From Paramacrobiotus metropolitanus (taxonomy: Eukaryota; Tardigrada; Eutardigrada; Parachela; Macrobiotidae), in contig NW_026570226.1 of NCBI RefSeq assembly GCF_019649055.1, positions 2,232,001 through 2,296,000 on the forward strand: 64,000 bases of DNA, in the 5' to 3' direction. This document shows, piece by piece, positions 45,601-59,053 of this stretch. The position numbers and the translations under genes were made by a program. Position 1 is the stretch's first letter. The number at the start of each line of letters is the position of its first letter. A model generated the notes under the pieces. That model was not told the DNA's origin, made no database searches, and worked only from the letters and a program-made list of their open reading frames with translations.

Positions 45601-48600
45601 ATGCATTTTGCCATGAATAACGAAATGAGACCTTTTAACATATCTGACTAGCGTGATTAGGAGAATAGATCAGAATTTATTTGGACCAGGTCACGACGGC
45701 GTATACAGCAAAATAAATCCGGAATTTGCTTATTGTGATTCATCTTCGCTCTATTAATTTTCAAAGATGAGACATTCGCGTATGTCAAGCAAATTTTGCT
45801 TCTAAGTTTGTGCCGATAGTAAACTTTTATTGCGCTTTATTTATCAGCGTCACAAATTGTGGTGTTTTTTTTTTTGCATGCAAACGATTGTATTTCCATG
45901 CAATGCGCATTTCCGTGCAATGCGTTTAACAACCTTTCAGGTTGTACTCGCAATTGCAAAGTTATTTCTTTGCTCGTTTTCCGCGAAAAAGAGGGCAACC
46001 TTATATTCTAAATGTTAGAAACTGCCTGAGTGAAAAATTCATGTAAAATATCAGAGAAAACATGATGTGCGTACGGAATATTTTATTTGATAAAAAATAT
46101 ATAGGACAGCCGCAATAAGATGTCAATAAGTTTCTGCGTATTTATATAAATGTTCGGTTAATAAGATCAAATGCAATTATATCTATGTCTGAATATGTAC
46201 GTGCAGTGTTATATCGCAACGCGCGTTAACATTTTCGCGTCAGCTGCTGCTTTTAGATACAAAGTGCAAATTTTAAAAAGACAGTTAATTTAGCCGATGA
46301 ATGCAAACATGTTGAGATAATTTGAAATTTGCGCTTCATTAAACACCCTTGCCAATAGAAGCTGGGATTTAACGTACCAAAGGGGAGTGTGGAACGGGAA
46401 CAATTAGGTCGGCTTTGGACGTTCACACAAAATCAGTCAGTTGCTCTAAATGACGATTACACAAATGTATCTGCCCGCATTTAAATTCAATGCTAATACT
46501 GCACGGAAGAATAAATGCCCGAGCAGGAGATGATATGGACGATGAATTGAGCGTGAAACCGCTAAATTGTCATAATTTAGAAGTCCAGCTTGTGGCATTG
46601 GTTTGCTTGGCCAAGCAGTAAAAAGAATAAAAAGTTCTACATTCTCCAGTAATATTAGCACGTCAACTCAATGTGAATTTAAGATAGAAACCGAAATAGT
46701 AAGTAGTTAAATTGTTTGTAGTAGTAAGTTGGCGGAATTATAATTTTACACTTGTATAAAAGACTTGTACATGTAAGAGAATATTATGAGTGTAACAAAA
46801 TCTGCGCCACGGAAAAATTTTTTTGTAGTATGGATCGCATCAAAAGTTGTTAATCGACCGCTTAATGACACTTCTGATGACTTCACTTACCAGGAAAGCA
46901 GAATTTGACTTCGGGACTAGACGGGAGCGGAACCAAAAAAGCACTGTTCTAATTAGTTAACTCACTGTTTAAGCAGCAAGCTGAGCAGTGGTCAGACAAT
47001 ACGTACCTTCCAAATTAAACTGCAGAACGTACGGAATCAACTCTCATAGAATCAACCGAAACACCACCCGAATTTTTAACACATTCTTGTTACAATATCA
47101 TACTGCTAGTGCTTAGCATACATACTATAATATATAAGGACAACTAGAGCAAGCGCTGGTTTTAAAATCAGATTGGACAAAATCGGATACAAAAGGCGGA
47201 ACTTGAAATTCTCTGTCACATATGCACTGATCATCAACCTGTTGATTCCCAAGCAATAGTCTATGGTGTGAACGCGCTGTATAACAGAATACCGGTTGTC
47301 ACACCGTCCTCTAAACTGACGCTTTACGATTGCTCTACTGCTTCGATATTCTGTTTATTTGTTCTGGTTCAGGTTCACCCTCTGTTTTTCGGTATGGTAG
47401 ACTTGAAAGTAATATATGTCGCCAGATCTGATTTGACGATACAGCTACCGCTGCAATTATTACAGTAAAAATTTCCACGAAGATCCACCAAAGCTGAAAT
47501 AATGCAGCTAATGGCCAGGATCTGAAAACCAGTTTGAAAATCATAGTCGAACACCACTACAATCACGCACGGTAATAACACCTACTACAGTTACATGTAC
47601 AGGATCGCAGGAATTCTTTGTGCACAGTGCACATCATATCGGCAGATATAACTGCGCTGACCAGAAAACGATTTTAAATAAATTGAGTATACCTCATTTT
47701 ACCGCATCTGTACCTGTAAGTGCGAATCCCATGATTGGTATACTGCATTCAAGGATCAGTGTTGATCACTTTCACACTGTTATATAGTACAATAACTGAA
47801 CCTATAGATAAGTAGCGCAACTTGTAATAAAGTTGCTTCCAAAACAAACAAGTTAATGAAGTTGGTGAATTATTTATCTACGATCAAAACGGAGAAGCGC
47901 GTGCCACCCAGTTTTTCGGCAACGGAAAAGTATACAAAATCGGCGCGGAAATGCGGCTTCAGCTTTGGGAACTATTAAAGAGCTAAAAGAACCATTTTTA
48001 CTTGTTCTAGTATAATGGTTGCTTGGCGCTTGCGTTTTTGGATGATGGAATAATTTTGCTAGAACAAATTGATATGCAAAATAAATTAAAGCAGATCACA
48101 TGCACTGCTATGATCGTTCTGTTGTATGAAAAACACTATTTTTAACTTTAGGTGCTCTCGTTTCCTTATCATGGGATTTCTAAATTTACAGGTTAAGTCG
48201 CACAAGTGAAGTACGACCTAACCATAAGTCATATAAACACGTTTTCATAACATGTGTTAAGGTACTACAATGTTCCACATAATTTTTTTAAGTAAGGTAT
48301 AATACAACCGCAAAAGTTTATGTACTTAAAATATTCGTTTGAAATATATGCGATTAATCCTGACAGGAAAACTTGTACCCCCGGATCAGTAGATACAGCG
48401 CAGTTATGTATACTTCAGTATCCTGTATATTCGTATACTTCCAAAGTGCATACTGCAGGTACATTGTACTATATTTGAATGATCCTATGGCAGACTTCTC
48501 TGTGTACGTGCATTTTTTTTATGAATCTTCTCCATGCTTAATCTAAATTTAGCAGTACTAATGCTTACTTATCAAGCCACCATAAAGAAAATATTACGGA

Positions 48601-50760
48601 TGAAAGGTAAGCGGAAAACTACGGCGGAAGAGAAAAACGGGTATTAAAGTGAACGTGAACTGAGTTTTTATCCGTCCGTCGGCAAGAACTCAAGCCTGAA
48701 CCACCGTACGGCGTACATACCGTAATGATACATATTTTTCAACGCTATCTGAATTCAAATTTTGCTTGCAGTTCGAAATGTTCGGTAGTGACAATCTCCA
48801 CTGAAGCGGAGAGATATGCGCTTCGGTGAGCGCACTAAAAGTAAGCCACTATCAAAGTTGAACAGATGACGCTTTTAAAGCGCAATAAAAGGTTTGTACC
48901 AGTTGAAAAAATGCTCTCAATATGGACATATCTGGATTATCTCATATTCCGATGCCGGTTGCACGGCAGAAATATCAATATGAACAATGTCTCTACTTAT
49001 CATCTTTGAGAGCATAATAAGTAGAAATATTTCTTGTAATATTACTACAATGGTAAAAGAAAGCATCACCATATTATCAGTTCGCATTTTGGTTTTGTAT
49101 AACTACTATGGATTCTAAATGATGTTCATACTATTCTATTTGTCTAGAAAAAAAGTAGGAACAAAATCGTCGCAAAACATGCAGCAGCGTCCTTTGGTGT
49201 AAAAATTTATGGGAACCGTTTACACGGCTTCTACGTATCCCACGCCAGTAATTCTATTTTCCTGATATCACACCAAAGTCTTTCGAAATATCTTCCGAGT
49301 GATGAATCCACTTTGTACGCAAAAGTGGCCAAGCACAACAAATGTGAGACAAGGTAATAAGATGAGGTCTGATTTGATGTCGACAACGCTATGTTCCCAA
49401 TATCGGGTAATCTCCAGCGGCAGAACTTTACGGCTTAAACTCGTGCGTCAGGGCGTTAAGGTCAGGTAAACTGGAGTTTCGCAAGAGAAACTACAGAGAA
49501 TATCCAGAAGATGGAAATTTTATGCTTAACAAGGTAATAATGTACGGACAAGATTCCTTGACAAAATTCGATTGTGCGAAGTAAAACTGGGCAGGGTGTT
49601 TGTAATATGTTATCAATTGGTTCAATATTGTTGTACAGTATAACAAATCATAGCTACCTATTGTTTGTCTATAAAAAGGCCGAAACATAAATTTAAAAGT
49701 GAATTAATGTAATCATTCGATGCGTAAGTTGATGCGTGAGTCTTCCCATCATGCGCCAGTATCGAGCTCTCGTATGCATTCAGTTTATAATATGTTACAT
49801 CTAAACACTAACCCTGCTAACAAAAAAAAACATAGTACTATGATTTGCAAAGGTTTATTTGTATGACATCATATCAATATGCAGCAAAAGATAATACTAT
49901 AATGGTTTTTTGCTATTTTAGAAGAGCTCAAATTAATGTTGTTAATGAACTTAATCATATTTCAACAATAAGCAGAATATTACAATGCTTATTACGCTAT
50001 TATTATACACTGCATAAGCTCTCTTAAAATATTGCACATTAGTGTCTGTTCGTAAACAATTGCACAGGTCATGCATCTAGTACCGCATAATGTAAATTAC
50101 CTGTCTGGCAATACATTTTCTTTTTAATCGTTTGGTACGTCCCAGTTTTTTCTTCTTTGAACTTTCAGCCCAATAAATACAATAATAAAATCGAATTTTC
50201 CCATCCGATAAAAAAATGTGCGAAACTATTCTATTTGTCCACAATATAAAATAATTAAGCGTTGTAAATGCAATGTATGGATTATATAAGCGCTTCCAAA
50301 CTGAAGTCATCAAAGTGCATTTCAACAAATGTTTGATTTGAAATATAAACTAACTGTCCGTGAGAGATAGTCGTGCCGGAATGACTTTTTCCAGCCAAAA
50401 CGTCTGCATAACCCCTTTCCCCTGTAATACATAAAGCTGCTTGACCAACAGGTTAATTAATAAAGCAATTAGGGCCATGCAGTCAAAGTGGGATACGGTA
50501 TATAGATATAGACGCTAATTCGTATCTTTCACACGTTTATTAATTTTTTATTTTTGCCATGCTTATTATTATTGTTGTGCTCTTTATTATCGTTATTTTG
50601 ATCTACCACACGTATAAAGTCGCAGTCGTATAAGGTCGCACTCTAAAGTCTAAACTACATTGCAAATTTGCAATATGGCTTCTAGCTTATCATGTGTACA
50701 GTACAAGTACTCCTCGCGTTACAAAACTCCCTTTGCAAAGTAACAATTTTACCTTTATTT
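39656..50760. other. 11 kb gene-poor region upstream of the knirps-type gene
   Basis: No reading frame has domain similarity or credible splice partners; the longest is 132 codons at 44638-45036 and is AT-biased. At least one noncoding exon of the knirps-type gene should lie here, because its coding start sits right behind an acceptor. Other genes of this window are separated by roughly 0.4-3 kb, so this gap stands out. Cis-regulatory DNA is the simplest guess. Confidence 0.45.
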
Positions 50761-53700
50761 CTAAAGATCCACGGGTGGTAAAATGAATCCTTTTGCTGAC
50801 ACAAGGACATCTTTAACATTTACTGTCGTCTGGATCCTCTGAGCTGAAAAGATTTCGAACTTTTTTAAACTTTCCTCAAAGGTCAAGTAACGCCCCACGC
50901 GACTTACGTTCACTAGTGGAAGCCATACGTGATGCGCAATTGACCGTATCACCAAACCTAAACAAAAAATGTTGTATACTATACTGATTGCATTACTGCA
51001 TTGCGTAGGATAAAGCGACGCCACTACGTTTTATTGTACTAGCATGCTGAACACTTACAAGCAAAAGCGTAACATTTTGTTTCCTATAACACCGGCAACC
51101 AGTGGACCTAATCAAAAGAGAGGGAGATTTTAAAACATTTTTTGTGATCATAAAATACATTTTTTGTGATCATACAATACCTGAAAAGTTTTTTATCCAT
51201 AAATTCTTAATATTTATTTTGATTTACCACACTGAATCCCAATCTGCAGTCGTATTCGGCATCCAGCAAACTGTTGGGTGCGTACTGCTTCCAGAAACGC
51301 GCAGCATAACGATGCCACTTGAAAAACATGGTACTGTCCATTACGCTCCGGAACACCACTGGTCAGCTAAGAGTGCCAAATTAAATGTTTCATCTCAATA
51401 TTATTTACAAATTAGGTTTTTGTCAGGCAGTAAACAATTATTTATATATACTTAGTATTACTTACATGTTCCTTATACTTCCTGCGTATTCAGGCAAAAA
51501 TAATCTAATTATGCTAAAACAATCCTTAAACTGACCATATATGTGTCTTTTATTGTTTCCACTTTGTACACATCATACAAAGGTAGCAGGTTGTCCATAC
51601 AGACGTAAAGGTCATTCAGCAAGGCAACAATTCCCAGCGGTGTCAAGTGCGCCGTTAACGCAGCAAATTCCCATATTCCCGTAAAAGCTACCGTCGCACT
51701 TTCGAAAGATTCCGGAAGAACTGTTTCCCCGCGGAGAAGACAGTTGGCCACGGATCTAATTAATTCCCAAGGGTCATTTTTTATAAGTGCATGTAGTACT
51801 CATGATCATATGCAGATTGTTGATTTTGAAAATACCTGGGCAAAATACCCCTCAGCAAATTTTCCGATCGTTCCTTTTCCGCTTGCAGATTCTGTGTGCG
51901 TTGGTTGACTTCATTTTCCAAGTCAGCCGCTAATGTTTGCAGTCGCCAGATGAGATTGTCCACATAAGAGCGCTCACAACTGCCTTGCAAGCTGGAGGTC
52001 AAGATGGCTACGACTTCGTCGATGGTCGGTCGCTCAATCGGGGTTTGTCGCCAGCACTCCTCTATTAGCGCCTTCAAGTCGATAGACACTTTGCCGATTG
52101 ACATTTCCGGTCGCATGTATGGACTGCTCGAGGATTTGATTCGGCTGATGATCTCTAAATAATTCAAAATTTCAGATACGCATTTCGTATAAAAGCATTC
52201 CAGCATCGGCTTTTTCTACGGTTCTACCACACAAACTATAGATTGTAACTACCACACTGTACATGTAAGAAGCCATACGTTAAAGTGTATTAGACCTGAA
52301 ATAATAATTTTTTAGCTAACGCTTAAAAATGCGTCGCTAATTGCTGCCATAATAATGATTAGCATTGTAAAATTACAGTTCCATCGGCAGTGTACGACAA
52401 AATGTTTTTACCCTTTTCTGACAAACTGGGTGGATGATAAGTATCTCCATCCGGAACGTAATACGGCTTCGTCAAGAACATCACCTCATACATGACAATA
52501 CCGAAAGCATAGACATCACTTGCGGAAGTCGGGTTGCTCCTCGGGTGCCGTAGTAACTCCGGTGCCGTCCAGAACAATTTCTCGTATTGCCCTTGACGTA
52601 GCGCCAACTCTACCCGGCATTTATAAAAAACCGGCAAACCAAAATCTGTCAGCTTGACACTGAAATGCGGTGTCAGCATGCATGTGGCAGTGGACAAAGA
52701 GCCATGAAATGTGGCGCATCGGTGAATATATGCCAGTCCCTAAAAACATTTTGTACACAGAATGCCTGAATTTCAAATAAAAGAAACATCAAAGGTCATC
52801 TCCAAAGTTCCGGTATATTTTGTAACGCATATGCTTAAATAATTAGGATGTATGTATTACTGCATTGTTGATGTAAATATTAATGTACGAGTATAATGTA
52901 TGAGTTCTTTTTTACCTGAGCACAGTCATAAAGCAGCATTAACTGCAAATTGGGGTCTATAGGTTTATCCCTATCCTGTATTAGTTTATCGATTCCTCCT
53001 CGGGGGAAATATTCGGATATAGTGAGAATGCTGGCCTGATCAAAGCACACTCCGATGAAATCAGCCACGTTCTGATGGCGCAGGGACTTTCTCTACGACA
53101 AAGGGTGGCAGTAGTTGTGAGTTATATAGAATAATGTGGGATAAGCGTCATAGTAATTGCATTGCGCACGTTAACTTACGCACCAGGTTAATCTGCTTCC
53201 GGAGGTCATCAATATGCGATGGGTCTTTGTGCTCCTTGTTATCTTGCCGACGCACCCACACAATAGTGCCGCGATACGTCATCATGTGCAAGATTTGCAT
53301 ATTGAACATATCGGTGTGTCGCTGTAATCAGTGGCCGCAAAAGTTGTAAGATTTGAGTACCAGTGCAACAAATGTACGAGTACTTTTATTTCGACAACAG
53401 GCGCCAGTGTACATAAAAACATGCCTGCGCCGATTTACACTAATAAATGTGCAACAAATTAAAGTAAAGCAGCTCGTTGTAAACTTAATCATTACGTTGA
53501 ATTTTTAAGCCAACCACTGGAACAAATGCTAACAGTTACTACACACAAGCATAACTATTTAGCGCTGTATTGAAACTGCCAAAAAATAACGTTTTACTCC
53601 CTTACCGACACCCTCGCGCGGAAATTGGAACTAGCCAGGCTGTCAAAGGTCGTGTAAGTTACCGGTGTAAGTTCGTCCATGGATATCATCCATTCGCCGG

Positions 53701-56700
53701 TTATTGGTTTTCTTGTCTTTCTGCGTGAAAAACGGTTTTAAAATAAGCATTTGAATTTAGGCCACCCGGCTATAAATAATTAGAACAAAACATATGTTGA
53801 TTAAACTTACTTGTATCGAATCACGAATACAGTAGACAAAATACCGGCGATCAAAAGCAGTAAAATTATAGTCAGTGCTTCTACGGCTGTGTTCCAGGCG
53901 GCAGTGAAACCTGAAGCAGAAATACGAATTATGCATTGGAATATGCGAATACGAGTTTGACTACTGTAGAGTGATAATAATAATAATAATAATTAAACCG
54001 TACTATATGCGAGTAAAAATATGAATAATTTATAATTTCTCAATAAAACAAACGTGTGGGGCAAGGCGCACGTGTAACGTTTCCGACGATAGCTACTTGA
54101 TATAAATACAGCACCTGTATTCAAACATTTGGGATCTTTTCCATCGAATCCGCATGGCGGTCGGTTGGATGGCGGGGTGCCATTGTTGGGCCAGTCGAAT
54201 TGCCGATCACCGATGCGACTGAATTCCCGATGCTCTTTATCCCATTTCAGAACAGCCTGATAATCCATGACAAGCATTATCTACCAAATTAGCTTTCGAA
54301 CGTTTCTAAAGAAATTAAACTTCACATTATGTCGGCACCTGAAAGTCATTTCCCCCGGGTACTAAGCCGGATACGGCGTAATTATTATCCAGATCGCCGT
54401 TACTGTTAACGTGAAATGTCCCCAGTGGAGTAGTGAACCATCGATCCCATGCCAGTCGGGCCATATTCACGCTATGCATAGCGGATATTGTGCCATATTC
54501 GTTAAGGGCTTCCGAGATAATCTACATTTTTTACCAACAAAATTCAAGTTGTACAGAATGTCGGTTTATTGTCCTATCATCCAACAAATGACAGTACTTT
54601 ACCCTTGAAATCATTATTACTCCTTGATAAAACTCCCGAACAAACGGTATCACCTAATCGTAAAGGAAAGGAATGCAGACATATACACGTACGTGTACGC
54701 TTGAAATATTTTCATTTTGGCTTAAGTCAATTCCAGAAAAAATATTACCGGTACGAAGTATACGATCTACATATCCGTACATCAACAGTTATGACAGAAT
54801 AAGCTTATTAATACATTTAGTCGAATACGCAACTTGAATTTGTGCGTTTTAGTACTGCGTACAGGTTCATTCAAGTCGTAAATTTGGTCATAATCCTTCA
54901 GTGAACGGTTTATCATTTCGTTCAACAATGAACGGGAAGCATTGGTTTCCGGCTCCAACGTGGAAATCAGCAAGAGAGATTGGTAGGCTTTGCGAGTTTG
55001 CTAACATAATCAGGACAATTATTAAAAAGCAACTGGCAGCCGGCACTAATATAATATTATCCAAATAACCGGCTTACGTTGTCCAATTCGTCGCCATATT
55101 CCCAAGTCATTCGTCCAAAACCTCTTGGAGACTTAAAAGGCTCAAACGCAATAAAAACCTGCAACAGTAACATGCGGATACGGTGGGAACCTCTTAGCAG
55201 CAAAAACAGTTTCAGTACAGCAAATCAGCAATATTGTTAAATTTTTATGATATGTGTAATGAGTGTCAGCTTATCAAATACAAAGTCTGTAGAACTGAAT
55301 TTTTCGTTGGGATATAGATTTCGATTACCACTAGGAGTAAATTATATCAGAACGGTTAACACCCACATGTTCCCCTGCAGTCATTCCCATCTGTTCAGCA
55401 GCAGCCTAGAATGCAATAAATAACACGGAGGTATAGAAGAAAACTCGAACAACGTACGTCATGACTTTTTAATGTTGTGCAATGTGGGTAATCATTACGT
55501 ATGTATATGTTGGTATTGTGTTTAACTTACCAGCATATGCCTTAATCGTGATCCGTGCGTAATGACAATAAACACTGCAAGCAAAGGATTATTACCTTAA
55601 CTGTAAAGTTCATATTTCTGAAAGGTCTGCTCATTTTTCGTACCACGACTGTATCGTGATGCCTCACGCAGATAATAATCGTAAAGAGGATATTTGACAA
55701 AATTGTAATGCAGATAGTGAACGGATGTCAGATTGCCGGCGTTAACATTGTACATGTACTGCGGCAGTTCGCGATTCAGAATGGCGAAAGTGTTTAGCTC
55801 TGTGGCACCATCATCACCAATGATGGTTACATCCGTCCATCCAAAATAAGCTAACAAGGCCGCCGTGACCTCGCCCAGTTCGTTGGATAAATACGGAAGC
55901 AGGCGCAGTAGTGTAGGGAAGCGTTCGCGTGAATCCAGGTGGGAATCTGTTCCACCGCTAAACAAACCGAATTTTAATATTTAATAACCATCTCCAGATA
56001 ATAATGCTGATCTATATTATACGTTATGCATCATTGATTACCGCAATTTTTAAACTCATCATAATGGAAGCATTAACAAAATGAGCGAAGGCAAGGCAGC
56101 TAACAAGAATTGTAGGATATTATAAAAAACTTTTTGTGGCGTAGACATTCCATTAGCGTTCCACTAGCGCCCATAAATTGTAATGCCCTACCCAACACTT
56201 TTTCCCTGCTTAGTCTCTGAATAGCTCTTATTAATTTTTTTATTATTTATAATAATTTATGCAGTTAATAGTTTGCTTGTACGGTAATTACTGTATTTCT
56301 AAGCAAGTAAAACAATTGCTCCACTATAAATACGCTTGCAGTTGCATGCTTACGTAGTAATTATGGGAATATTGTTTTCTGCAAACAATAAACACAAAGT
56401 TAGTCTTATCACATTTGTTTCGACAAGTATCTATGTAGTATATTTTACGCTTACGTCGTTTCAGTACCTCGTGCGAAATCGCCTAATGCTGGCAACGCGT
56501 CGCTGCAGGCTGAAAATTAAAAAAAATGTTACGATTTGCTAGTAAATCAGTAATTCAAAATTGTTGTTGCAGTCTCTTAAAACAGAAAGGTTTACCATTA
56601 TCTTTTAAATGTTTTACACCAAACCCATAAACGAAAGCCGACGTCAAAAAACAAACAGTTGTGTCGCCTGTTTGTAGAGTTTAAATATGTCCGAAGGCAT

Positions 56701-57107
56701 ATCTTTAAAAAGCTATGTACTCGTAACGTTAACTAAAAACAAAGTTGGCAAACTGCAGAGAGCTTACCTGTGGCAAGAATGACGGTGGTTCTATTATTAA
56801 GCAAATCCAAATGATGAGTGTAATAATAATCGGCAACCAGTGGTAACGCTTCGGCTTGCACGGTTGTGCACAACTTCACAGACGGTTTCATAAAGGTCAC
56901 CAAGGAAAAGTTCAGATTAGTGTAGGTATTTCGTGCGTACAGCAGTCCCATATCGATGGCCGGACCAACATATCCCAGACTGTGTATCAAAGTTGAATAG
57001 GAGTGAATGGACAAAAAAACCACGTGATTGTCATCAGCGGCTAGCAGATTCACGACGGAGTTATAAAGCAGCAGTGAAAAATACACGTATGTTCGCACTG
57101 GCCACAT
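50761..57107 (-). CDS. Receptor-type guanylate cyclase, probably catalytically impaired
   Basis: Nineteen exons in phase: 57107-56768, 55946-55602, 55574-55531, 55405-55367, 55158-55078, 55000-54863, 54521-54339, 54280-54115, 53910-53811, 53720-53606, 53321-53184, 53092-52916, 52739-52412, 52154-51836, 51755-51536, 51366-51228, 51107-51059, 50957-50908, 50843-50761; 1017 residues. Order: signal peptide, ANF-receptor-type extracellular domain (SRERFPTLLR), one membrane helix (LTIILLLLIAGILSTVFVI), kinase-homology domain (SLRHQNVADFIGV, FHGSL, LTDFGL, DVYAFGIVMYEV), dimerisation coiled coil, cyclase domain. The cyclase keeps YKVETI, GPLVAGVIGNKM and FGDTVNCASRM. FSDIVGF reads FTGIWEF, so the first metal-binding Asp is Gly864 (codon 51679-51677); GDAYM reads KDTYM. 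It also ends soon after, without the usual KGKG segment. The exon 1/2 acceptor was chosen by phase. Confidence 0.88.
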
Positions 57108-59053
57108 CGTATGAATGATTTTCCATTGTTGTCCAGAACCAGATAATTTTACTTAATGTATCTTCAGAATAGTTTCCACAAAAACAATGGCAAAACAAGT
57201 TGGATTTTCGGTGTGTATGCCGTCTCCTGCTGGTTTTCACAGCAGAAATGGGTTTAATCAACCCTTACCGTGTCCCGAGAGAAATGTATTACAGCGCTAG
57301 TAACGTACTTCAATCTACCAAAAACACCGGAAATACTTCGTAGTAGTTCGTACAGAGGTGCGGAAAGCGCTAGCTAGCACTTTCCGGTTTTACCACAGAC
57401 GGGATGATTCCCTCTGTCTTGCCGGAATAGTTAAATTTTTCAGTCTGTTGAGACCTTAGGTTTCCGTATCGATCTGTATTACTTACATATCGGTACACGT
57501 TTCCAAACATTTCTGAAAAGACACCTTCAAAATTCAACAAGGAAGTTAGTACATACAGGTGAGGAAATCAATAAACTAACATGCGCATATTTTTATGTGA
57601 AAGCATGTATATCCGGACGGATATACTACGGTACCGGTACTTTCTTTAGTACAAAAGTTAACGGCGCAGCGGAAACAACCAGTCAATCGCTATGCCTGTA
57701 TCCCCGAATGAAAAGTCTTGGATAATGACATCACTGCTACGAGGTATTTATAATTATACATTATCTGCGTCCTTTTATGCATTAATACTGTATGTATTGG
57801 AAATAGTGTAAAAAAATAGTTGAAATAGTTCTCATTTGCTACGAGTAGTTCGAAATAAGGTGTCTGCACATATCTTGAACTACTGTACCTATGTACGAAT
57901 ACGTTTCTATTAACTTTGAACTGCTACAATAAAAAAGCATGTGTGATAATCTAATAACTGAATGTTGTGAGTGTGGTTGAAGCAGGTAAACCGAAAGACC
58001 GACTAAACATGGAAAATGTTAAAAGTGCGAACTGAAGTATTACAGTAATTTTACTATAAGATATGATTACAGCATACCATATTAAATTTTTTTCTTCAAA
58101 GTTGGCGCGCACTCACGCAATTTTTTATTACTTGATAACCCATAGAGTTGAACTGACTTGACGCTAGATGAATTAAATTAGCGATCCTTGATCTCGAAAT
58201 CGGTACTTGCATTATGATTTGTTACCGAAAATCACCACTGTTTTCTCAGTTCGATTTGGCTTTTACTGAGTTTTACCGTATTGTTTTTGTACTGTGTGTC
58301 CACAGGTACAGGTCTGCACTCCTATTTGAATATTTTACGAAATCGGGACTGCGAAATTGCGAATTCCCAAACTGTTCCACGGCCAGTCATCAGCTGTGCC
58401 AACGGTCATCGTTTATCGGTACGCTAGGTAAAGCTACTGCAGTTCTGGTAAAATCTGAAGCGTTATTACTTTGTATTAGTATCGAACTTTAGCGATCCCT
58501 TTTTTCGCACCATATTTTTCTGGAATTCTTCGGAGGACTTTTTAATTATTAAAAGAAATGCTGTACTGTACCATTTTTCATAATTACATGAGACTGCCGT
58601 TTGCGTCGAAAACTTTTAATAAATTCGTCTGTAGATGATATGATATCGGGACAGCGAAAGTTTTATCACAATTATACAACTGATAATCACAACAGGACAA
58701 AAATAATTTGCGGCTGAGGCAAACAAACACAATGATAAAACATAAAACCTTCCCACTGGACTAGTTGCGCTAGTTTTAAGCCAATCGTGCATCGCTAGAA
58801 AGAAATCGCAATCCGACCAAACACTGGTCAAATTCAGAAAAAGAACAACATCGGCGAAATCGGCCCAACCAAGAAATGAGAATCAGCAAGTGCGGACATA
58901 ACGCAGTAAATGAGATCCACAAAAAAAGCAGTTACATATAATCGGTAACCCTTTCCACCTTGCCAAACCGGTGTCGTACGCGTGATTCAGATCTGTGTGT
59001 GTGTTTGCAGGTGATTTTTCACTGCACAGCCCAACAAAAACAGACTGATATCG
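57108..59053. other. Intergenic between guanylate cyclase and RNF11
   Basis: AT-rich, about 1.9 kb. It holds the cyclase promoter and the RNF11 3' UTR. Short reading frames (for example 58214-58492 plus strand) show no domain and no splice support. Confidence 0.4.
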
